Shown: positions 1-4,981 of the stretch, piece after piece
How positions within the stretch are numbered: position 1 is the first letter of the stretch
How the letters are laid out: the number at the start of each line of letters is the position of its first letter
Source: Actinomycetota bacterium
Lineage (GTDB): Bacteria; Actinomycetota; Actinomycetes; Nanopelagicales; Nanopelagicaceae
NCBI GenBank assembly: GCA_947490605.1
Contig: CANLHE010000042.1
Location: 1-6,632, forward strand
Direction of reading: 5' to 3'
Length of the DNA: 6,632 nt
Program-made: the position numbers and the translations under genes
The notes under the pieces: generated by a model
What the model was told of the DNA's origin: nothing
Databases searched by the model: none
The model's input: the letters and a program-made list of their open reading frames with translations, nothing else

Positions 1-122
1 GCTTTTTTAAGTGTGGAGGCATTTTCAATTCCTAATTGACCAGCAACTTTCTTAAGGTCACCTAAAGCCATGTCCACTAACTCAACCGCATCTGCGCGGT
101 TAGTTGATTTCTTCTCTGCCAT
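1..122 (-). CDS. rho: Transcription termination factor Rho, N-terminal fragment (cut by window edge)
   Basis: Only the first 40 codons (plus two bases) are present; the gene runs off the left edge. Rho is the hexameric RNA-dependent ATPase/helicase that ends transcription. The visible peptide begins MAEKKSTNRADAV and continues into a segment at about residues 20-40 containing LGDLKKVAGQLGIENAS followed by two lysines. This matches the small helical Rho_N domain found at the start of many Rho proteins. The RNA-binding and ATPase domains lie outside the window, so the call rests on this short match plus position: rho follows thrB in the argS-lysA-hom-thrC-thrB-rho order of actinobacteria. The start is well fixed on the 5' side because the codon directly before the ATG is an in-frame TAA (125-123). 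Met18 is a possible later start but would remove the acidic/basic leader. No good Shine-Dalgarno sits at normal distance; the nearest purine-rich run (about 138-145) is more than 14 bases upstream. Confidence 0.85.
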   Translation of the reverse strand, partial: MAEKKSTNRADAVELVDMALGDLKKVAGQLGIENASTLKK

Positions 123-152
123 TTATATATTGCCATTCTTTCTTTATTTTTA

Positions 153-207
153 TTACCCGAATATGGGTAGTCCGCAAAAAGTATGTTTTAGTTTTTGGGA
201 TTTTTTT
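153..207 (+). terminator. Terminator-like hairpins plus T7 run, oriented against the genes
   Basis: Read on the plus strand there are two adjacent hairpins and then seven T residues (201-207). The first (153-170) pairs TACCC (154-158) with GGGTA (165-169) and gains G-U pairs at both ends only when read as plus-strand RNA. The second (171-200) pairs TCC-(bulged G)-CAAAAA with TTTTTGGGA, nine base pairs around an 11-base loop, directly followed by the T run. This is the shape of an intrinsic terminator, although the second stem is mostly A-T and therefore weak. No plus-strand gene is visible, so it would act on antisense transcription coming out of rho toward thrB. It may be coincidence in AT-rich DNA. 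Confidence 0.25.
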
Positions 208-218
208 ACTTATTTATG

Positions 219-235
219 TGTCGCACTTTCCGACA
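219..235. repeat. Small inverted repeat in rho leader
   Basis: TGTCG and CGACA form perfect 5-bp arms separated by 7 bases. On the minus strand it would fold within the first bases of a transcript started from the candidate promoter at 242-250. It is the most G+C-rich element of the gap. It is followed on the minus strand by an A-rich, not U-rich, stretch, so it does not look like a terminator. Function is unknown. Confidence 0.3.
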
Positions 236-241
236 GAGGTA

Positions 242-250
242 AATCTACCA
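242..250 (-). promoter_or_regulatory. Candidate extended -10 promoter element for rho
   Basis: On the minus strand this reads TGGTAGATT, that is TGn followed by TAGATT, which fits the extended -10 pattern TGnTAnnnT used by housekeeping sigma factors. A 17-base spacing upstream lands on TTCCCT, which shares only its first two bases with TTGACA, so there is no convincing -35; extended -10 promoters can do without one. Transcription would start near 234-237 and give rho a leader of roughly 115 bases. The element lies inside the palindrome at 238-249 and beside the one at 253-267, which could be operator-like or chance in AT-rich DNA. A weaker alternative is TTGCGG / TAATAA (about 177-150). Confidence 0.25.
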
Positions 251-252
251 CA

Positions 253-267
253 CCTATTTTGAATAGG
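253..267. repeat. Perfect inverted repeat just downstream of thrB stop
   Basis: CCTATT and AATAGG form perfect 6-bp arms around a 3-base centre, beginning 10 bases past the thrB stop codon in the direction of transcription. As RNA it could be a small hairpin at the 3' end of the argS-thrB message, but there is no U tract after it and the stem is AT-rich, so it is unlikely to be a strong intrinsic terminator. As DNA it would lie just upstream of the candidate rho -10 element and could be a protein binding site. Function is unknown. Confidence 0.35.
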
Positions 268-276
268 GAAGACGGG

Positions 277-1227
277 CTACTGCACCCCAGCCTTTGCAAC
301 GGCTAACTTCATAGCGGTAAAGCCAGGGGCAAGGGAGGCGACCTGATCGATCTCATCCTCAGAACCAGCATAAAGAACCATGACTGAAGGACCAGCACCA
401 GATACAACTGCAGCTAAGCCTGCACCTCTTAACTTCTCTACCAGTGCAATTGTTTTAGGCATTGCTGGCTCTCGGTATTTTTGGTGCAGTAAATCTCCAG
501 TTGCCGTAAACAAAAGATCTGGCCGCTCGGCTAGCGCATGCACAAGGAGTGCGCTTCTAGATGAGTTTAATACTGCATCTTGATGAGAGATTGTCTCTGG
601 TAACAACTTTCTTGCCTTAGAGGTTGCTAATTGATTATCTGGCACAAGCAATAATGCTCTGATCCGATCATCAACTTTTAAACTAACTGCGCGGCCAATA
701 TTTTTAACCTCACCAGTTGGATCAATTGAACTTTCAAGCCAGGCAATTGTTGCACCGCCATAAAAGGCTGCCGCTACATTATCTGGATGACCCTCAAGCT
801 CAGTTGCTAATGTAATTAAATCTTCATCATTCATATATTGCTCACCAGTTAAAACTAATGATCTTGCAAGTGATAATCCGCCAACAATTGCCGCCGCAGA
901 TGAGCCAAGACCTCTGCCGTGTGGAATGACATTTAACGCACGGAGTGCAATTCCTCTTGGTTTACTACCCATATGTTCAAAGCCGCGCATCATTGCTTTG
1001 ATAACTAAATTCTTTGCATCCTTCTTAACTTCATCCGCACCTTCGCCAGTTACATCAACATCAAATGTTGGATCATCTAGAACCTGTGCGGCGTATCTAT
1101 CTCGCAACTCAAGGGCTAAGCCAAAGCAATCAAAACCTGGGCCAATGTTGGCACTACTTGCTGGCACGCTAACTTGTGCCATGGTGGCTTTAAAGGTTAA
1201 TCCACTGGTATTTCTTTTAGCTGCCAT
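277..1227 (-). CDS. thrB: Homoserine kinase
   Basis: This 316-residue cytosolic enzyme phosphorylates homoserine with ATP to O-phosphohomoserine, the substrate of the ThrC encoded just upstream. It has the layout of the GHMP kinase superfamily: an N-terminal motif VPASSANIGPGFD (21-33), the ATP-binding loop PHGRGLGSSAA (102-112), the family-typical EGHPDNVAAA (145-154), and the C-terminal glycine-rich motif VVSGAGPSVMV (274-284). Length and a roughly 15-residue extension before the core agree with actinobacterial homologues such as the mycobacterial enzyme. The chosen ATG overlaps the thrC stop by one base (TAATG). Met16 (1182-1180) is an alternative start, but it has no Shine-Dalgarno and loses the overlap. 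No strong Shine-Dalgarno precedes the first ATG either, so initiation probably depends on ribosomes finishing thrC. The gene ends with TAG and is the last of the tight cluster before the gap to rho. Confidence 0.97.
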   Translation of the reverse strand: MAAKRNTSGLTFKATMAQVSVPASSANIGPGFDCFGLALELRDRYAAQVLDDPTFDVDVTGEGADEVKKDAKNLVIKAMMRGFEHMGSKPRGIALRALNVIPHGRGLGSSAAAIVGGLSLARSLVLTGEQYMNDEDLITLATELEGHPDNVAAAFYGGATIAWLESSIDPTGEVKNIGRAVSLKVDDRIRALLLVPDNQLATSKARKLLPETISHQDAVLNSSRSALLVHALAERPDLLFTATGDLLHQKYREPAMPKTIALVEKLRGAGLAAVVSGAGPSVMVLYAGSEDEIDQVASLAPGFTAMKLAVAKAGVQ

Positions 1228-2306
1228 TACTTAAGTCCAATAACCTTTGCTGCTTTTTTCATATCAACTGGAATAACAATCGGCTTACCAGCACTGTTTA
1301 ATACCCACTGAACATCTTTTAAACCATTGCCAGTTACGGTGACAACGATTGTTTTTCCTTTTGGTAACTTCTTTTGAGCTTTTTTCTTAATCAATCCAGC
1401 GATTCCGGCAGCACTAGATGGCTCAACAAATACTCCTTCTTTAGCAGCAACTAGGTGATAAGCACTTAAAATCTCTTTATCTGTAACTGAATCAATTAAT
1501 CCTTTTGAGCCAACTTTAGCTGCAACCGCTTGATCCCAAGAGGCAGGATTTCCAATACGGATTGCAGTTGCAATAGTCTCTGGATTTTTTACAATTTTAT
1601 TTCTAACAATTGGCGCCGCCCCAGCTGCTTGAAAACCCCACATCATTGGCAATGCTCTAGATGCGCCAACTTTGCGATACTCCTGATAACCCTTCCAATA
1701 TGCGGTGATATTTCCGGCGTTGCCAACTGGCATTACATGAATGTCAGGAGCAGATCCCAACATATCTACAACTTCAAAAGCGGCAGTCTTTTGTCCTTCA
1801 ATTCTGTAAGGGTTAACTGAGTTAACAAGGGAGACTGGATAATTCTCTGATAGTTGTTTGGCCAGTGTTAAGCAATCATCAAAGTTACCTTTTACCTGCA
1901 GAAGAGTTGCACCATGTGCAATTGCTTGTGCTAACTTACCCATTGCAATCTTTCCTTCAGGAACAAGAACTACTGGTTTCATTCCAGCTTTAGTTGCATA
2001 TGCTGCTGCACTTGCACTGGTGTTGCCAGTTGATGCACAGATAACAGCTTTAGCACCATCTTCAGCAGCCTTTGAAATAGCCATAGTCATTCCGCGATCT
2101 TTAAATGAACCAGTTGGATTAGTACCTTCAACCTTTAACCAAATCTCGTTACCCAACATCTCAGATAAAACACATGCATAGACAAGTGGCGTGCCACCTT
2201 CGCGCAAAGTTATAACTGGAGTTTGATCAGTAACTGGTAGCCAGCTGCGATACTCATCAATTACACCGCGCCACTGATGGGCGCCCTTCTTACTAAACAA
2301 ACCCAT
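1227..2306 (-). CDS. thrC: Threonine synthase (PLP-dependent)
   Basis: This 359-residue enzyme converts O-phosphohomoserine to threonine and phosphate, the final step of threonine synthesis. It is a fold-type II PLP enzyme. The motif [13 protein letters not shown] (61-73) carries the lysine that binds PLP (Lys69, the same number reported for the mycobacterial enzyme). STGNTSAS (92-99) is the substrate/cofactor loop, VGNAGN (194-199) is the glycine-rich phosphate-binding loop, EPSSAA is at 295-300 and TGNGLKD at 325-331. The length matches the short actinobacterial/Bacillus-type ThrC rather than the longer yeast/E. coli type, and nothing is missing. The ATG overlaps the hom TAA by one base (TAATG) and has a good Shine-Dalgarno (AAGGTG, 2319-2314) seven bases upstream. 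The stop in turn overlaps the thrB ATG, so hom, thrC and thrB are likely made in matched amounts. Confidence 0.98.
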   Translation of the reverse strand: MGLFSKKGAHQWRGVIDEYRSWLPVTDQTPVITLREGGTPLVYACVLSEMLGNEIWLKVEGTNPTGSFKDRGMTMAISKAAEDGAKAVICASTGNTSASAAAYATKAGMKPVVLVPEGKIAMGKLAQAIAHGATLLQVKGNFDDCLTLAKQLSENYPVSLVNSVNPYRIEGQKTAAFEVVDMLGSAPDIHVMPVGNAGNITAYWKGYQEYRKVGASRALPMMWGFQAAGAAPIVRNKIVKNPETIATAIRIGNPASWDQAVAAKVGSKGLIDSVTDKEILSAYHLVAAKEGVFVEPSSAAGIAGLIKKKAQKKLPKGKTIVVTVTGNGLKDVQWVLNSAGKPIVIPVDMKKAAKVIGLK

Positions 2307-3589
2307 TAGTTAACACCTTCAACTCGAAGCACACTGGCAACATCAGTAACTGCAGGTAGCTTACTTAAATCTTTAACAGTCTCAGAAAGTGCTGATTCAG
2401 TTGAGCTATGAGTCATCACAATTAATTCAGCCTTATCTCCTGCACCAGTTTGTCTAACAGTTTGGATTGAAACTCCTTGGGCGGCAAAAACATGGGCGAC
2501 TGACTCTAAAACACCTGGTTTATCTGCCACATTTAATCTTATTAAATAACGAGTTTTTGTTTGCCCAATCTTTGCAATTTTAAGATCTGCATAATCACTC
2601 TCTTTAGGCCCAATTCCACCAGATGCCTTATGTCTGGCAACCGCAACTAGGTCACCAAGAATTGCACTTGCAGTTGGCTCACCTCCCGCACCTTTGCCAT
2701 AAAACATTAATTGCCCAGCAGATTTAGCTTCAACGAAAACTGCATTAAATGATTCTCTTACTGATGCTAATGGGTGAGTTCGAGAAATCAGCGCTGGGTG
2801 CACTCGAACAGAAATTTCACCCTCTGGAGTTAATTCAGCAATTGCTAATAATTTGATTACCATATCCATTGCCTTAGCAACCTTGACATCAGTTGCAGTA
2901 ATTTTTGTAATTCCTTCGCGATAAACATCTGCATCACTTACTCGTGAGTGAAATGCAAGACCAGCCAAAATTGCAGCCTTGGAAGCGGCATCAATTGCTT
3001 CAACATCTGCAGTTGGATCAGCTTCGGCAAAACCAAGTGCCTGTGCTTGCTTTAATGCATCATCAAAAGCAGTTCCACTTTCATCCATTTTAGTAAGAAT
3101 GTAATTTGTTGTGCCATTAACAATTCCCATAATTCGATGAACTTGATCGCCAACTAATGATTCACGCAGGGGGCGCAGGATTGGAATCGCACCAGCAACA
3201 GCTGCTTCATAATACAAATCAACATTTGCGTTATCTGCTGCGGTATAAAGTTCAGCACCTGCTTGCGCCAATAATGCTTTATTTGCAGTTACTACAGATT
3301 TTCCATTTTTTATCGCAGCCAAAATTAATTCTTTAGCTGGTGATATCCCACCAATAACTTCAATAATTAAATCAATCTCTGGATCATTAACAATAGATTT
3401 GGCATCATCGGTTAATAGGCTGCTTGAAATACCTTCTCGCTTAGTATTAATGTTTTTTACAGCAACTTTTACTAATTCAAGATTTGCACCAGCCCTAGAG
3501 GTTAAATCTGATTTATTTTCAACAAGTAGGCGCGCGATTTGTGAGCCAACTACCCCACAACCGAGCATTCCTACTTTAAGTGTTTTCAT
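2306..3589 (-). CDS. hom: Homoserine dehydrogenase with C-terminal ACT domain
   Basis: This 427-residue enzyme reduces aspartate semialdehyde to homoserine using NAD(P)H, the branch step toward threonine and methionine. An N-terminal Rossmann fold has [13 protein letters not shown] (7-19). TANKALLA (101-108) includes the conserved catalytic-region lysine Lys104. The central catalytic domain has [11 protein letters not shown] (155-165) and the family signature around [19 protein letters not shown] (186-204). In that block Glu189, Asp195, Asp200 and Lys204 fall at the same spacing as the active-site residues 208, 214, 219 and 223 described for yeast homoserine dehydrogenase. Residues about 347-420 form an ACT domain ([20 protein letters not shown]), which in actinobacterial relatives mediates threonine feedback inhibition, so that is likely here. 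It is a stand-alone enzyme, not fused to aspartokinase. The start is secure: an in-frame TGA (3604-3602) lies four codons upstream with no start codon between. The Shine-Dalgarno is poor, and the gap to lysA is 18 bp. Confidence 0.98.
   Translation of the reverse strand: MKTLKVGMLGCGVVGSQIARLLVENKSDLTSRAGANLELVKVAVKNINTKREGISSSLLTDDAKSIVNDPEIDLIIEVIGGISPAKELILAAIKNGKSVVTANKALLAQAGAELYTAADNANVDLYYEAAVAGAIPILRPLRESLVGDQVHRIMGIVNGTTNYILTKMDESGTAFDDALKQAQALGFAEADPTADVEAIDAASKAAILAGLAFHSRVSDADVYREGITKITATDVKVAKAMDMVIKLLAIAELTPEGEISVRVHPALISRTHPLASVRESFNAVFVEAKSAGQLMFYGKGAGGEPTASAILGDLVAVARHKASGGIGPKESDYADLKIAKIGQTKTRYLIRLNVADKPGVLESVAHVFAAQGVSIQTVRQTGAGDKAELIVMTHSSTESALSETVKDLSKLPAVTDVASVLRVEGVN
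2314..2319 (-). promoter_or_regulatory. Ribosome binding site of thrC inside the hom 3' end
   Basis: The minus strand reads AAGGTG, seven bases before the thrC ATG, and lies within the last codons of hom. It supports the thrC start at 2306 and shows thrC can recruit ribosomes itself as well as by coupling from hom. Confidence 0.6.
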
Positions 3590-3607
3590 TGGAGAAGTAT
3601 CTCAAAC

Positions 3608-4981
3608 TTATGGCAGTTGCCGTGGCGCTTGAACTACATCCAAATTAAGCAGATCTGCCTCATTTTCCCTGCGCAAAATCTGCCGTGCAGTGCCATTTAT
3701 CACTGCAACTACCGCAGGGCGAGGAATATGGTTGTAATTGCTAGCCATACTTCTGCCATATGCGCCAGTTGCTGGCATTGCTAATAAATCACCAGATTTA
3801 ATATCACTTGGTAAGTCAATTTCAGAGATCAAAATATCACCGCTCTCGCAGTGCTTGCCAACGATTCTGCTAGAAATATTTTTAGCGCTAGATGTTCGAT
3901 TGGCTAAAAAGGCTGAGTAAGTAGCACCGTATAAAGCAGGGCGAATATTGTCACTCATACCACCATCAACTGATACATATCTGCGCTCTGATCCATTATC
4001 TAATGTGACAGATTTTGTAGTTCCAACTAAATATATTGTGGTTGTGGTTGGTCCGACAATCGCTCTGCCTGGTTCAATTGAAATTCTTGGAATTGCTAGC
4101 TTTGCTTTTGCGCACTCATCTTTGATTACAGTAGCAATGGCAGGTATTACTAGCTCAGGTGCGATTGCAGTTTCTTCTTTGGTGTAAGCAATTCCATACC
4201 CGCCACCAATATTTAACTCAGGTAACTCTTTTGAGTATTTATCTCTAAATGTTGCCAATACTCCTACAAGCCGTTGGGCTGCTGCTTTAAAGCCATCTAC
4301 TTCAAATATTTGCGAACCGATATGACAATGTATTCCAGCCAAACTTAAAGTGCTCTGCGCCATGCACTTTTCAATCGCCTCTCGCGCTGCACCGGAAGCA
4401 ATAGAAAACCCAAACTTCACATCTTCGTGGGCGGTTGAAATAAATTCATGTGTATGAGCATCAACTCCTGGCGTCAATCTTAAATAAATCTTTTGCACTT
4501 TATTCAACTCTTTAGCAATTCTTGAAACTCTATTTATCTCATCAAATGAGTCAATAACAATGGTGCCAACCCCTGCCTTAATCGCAGCAGTTATCTCAAC
4601 TTCAGATTTATTATTTCCATGAAACTCAATATCTGCTGCTGGAAAATCAGCAGCTAAGGCAACGGCTAATTCACCACCACTGCAAACATCTAGACCAACC
4701 TTTAACTCCTTTAACCACTTTGCAACCTCAACACTGATAAATGATTTAGCAGCGTAGTAGAGCTGTGAATTTTCAAAGGCAGAAGATATCGCTGATTGCC
4801 AAGCATTAGTCCGCACATAAAAATCTGCTTGATCAATTACAAACAAAGGTGAGCCATACTCTTTCACAAGTTTTTCAGCAGAGCAGCCAGCAATAGATAA
4901 AACTCCGCCAGCGCTGTTTTCACCATCAAATTTTAAATTGCTGGAAAACAATGAGGTTGGATACTTCATATCACTTGTCAT
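3608..4981 (-). CDS. lysA: Diaminopimelate decarboxylase
   Basis: This 457-residue PLP enzyme decarboxylates meso-diaminopimelate to L-lysine, the last step of lysine synthesis. It belongs to fold-type III (alanine racemase-like barrel plus beta domain). YYAAKS (75-80) carries the PLP lysine Lys79, DVCSGGEL follows at about 98-105, and HCHIGSQI (218-225) and NIGGGYGIAY (257-266) build the phosphate-binding region. EPGR is at 303-306. CESGD (378-382) is the loop contributing the active-site cysteine from the partner subunit of the dimer, and GAYGRSMASNYN (406-417) is the conserved C-terminal signature that closes the active site. These features favour DAP decarboxylase over ornithine/arginine decarboxylases of the same fold. 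Length is normal. The ATG overlaps the argS stop (TAATG) and has a strong GGAG Shine-Dalgarno; Met5 is a less likely alternative start. Its substrate is shared with peptidoglycan synthesis in DAP-containing actinobacteria. Confidence 0.98.
   Translation of the reverse strand: MTSDMKYPTSLFSSNLKFDGENSAGGVLSIAGCSAEKLVKEYGSPLFVIDQADFYVRTNAWQSAISSAFENSQLYYAAKSFISVEVAKWLKELKVGLDVCSGGELAVALAADFPAADIEFHGNNKSEVEITAAIKAGVGTIVIDSFDEINRVSRIAKELNKVQKIYLRLTPGVDAHTHEFISTAHEDVKFGFSIASGAAREAIEKCMAQSTLSLAGIHCHIGSQIFEVDGFKAAAQRLVGVLATFRDKYSKELPELNIGGGYGIAYTKEETAIAPELVIPAIATVIKDECAKAKLAIPRISIEPGRAIVGPTTTTIYLVGTTKSVTLDNGSERRYVSVDGGMSDNIRPALYGATYSAFLANRTSSAKNISSRIVGKHCESGDILISEIDLPSDIKSGDLLAMPATGAYGRSMASNYNHIPRPAVVAVINGTARQILRRENEADLLNLDVVQAPRQLP

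Larger units (their letters stand above)
123..276. other. thrB-rho intergenic region (154 bp), candidate rho leader
   Basis: This is the only sizeable gap in the window. It is strongly AT-rich, with A7 and A5 runs on the minus strand, and I see no supported gene in it. Read on the minus strand downstream of the thrB stop, it contains four short inverted repeats: 267-253 (6-bp arms, 3-base loop), 249-238 (4-bp arms), 235-219 (5-bp arms, 7-base loop) and 169-154 (5-bp arms, 6-base loop). None is followed by a U run on the minus strand, so I cannot identify an intrinsic terminator for thrB transcripts. Read-through into rho, an internal rho promoter, or both are possible. The gap length fits a regulated 5' leader, and rho genes elsewhere are known to be autoregulated through their leaders, but nothing here proves that. 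Confidence 0.6.

Noticed and set aside
253..267. Intrinsic terminator for thrB
   Set aside because: The inverted repeat is perfect, but the stem is short and AT-rich and is followed on the minus strand by TGTGGTAG rather than a U run.
70..306. Plus-strand 78-codon open frame
   Set aside because: It runs antisense through the rho N-terminus, the intergenic repeats and the end of thrB. It has no recognisable motif and low-complexity F/Y-rich content from the T runs, so it looks like chance.
380..1234. Plus-strand open frames opposite thrB (380-583 and 926-1234)
   Set aside because: They mirror a fully conserved homoserine kinase and show no family motif. Their composition is what antisense translation of thrB would give.
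1530..2181. Plus-strand open frames opposite thrC (1530-1820 and 1858-2181)
   Set aside because: Shadows of the threonine synthase frame; there is no plausible plus-strand ribosome site or domain.
3590..3607. Promoter or attenuator between lysA and hom
   Set aside because: The gap is only 18 bp. The partial GAGA/TCTC symmetry is four bases long and not significant, so hom is most simply part of the same transcript.
3399..4187. Plus-strand open frames opposite hom and lysA (3399-3632, 3738-3920, 3948-4187)
   Set aside because: All lie opposite well-conserved enzyme codons, with no recognisable protein features.
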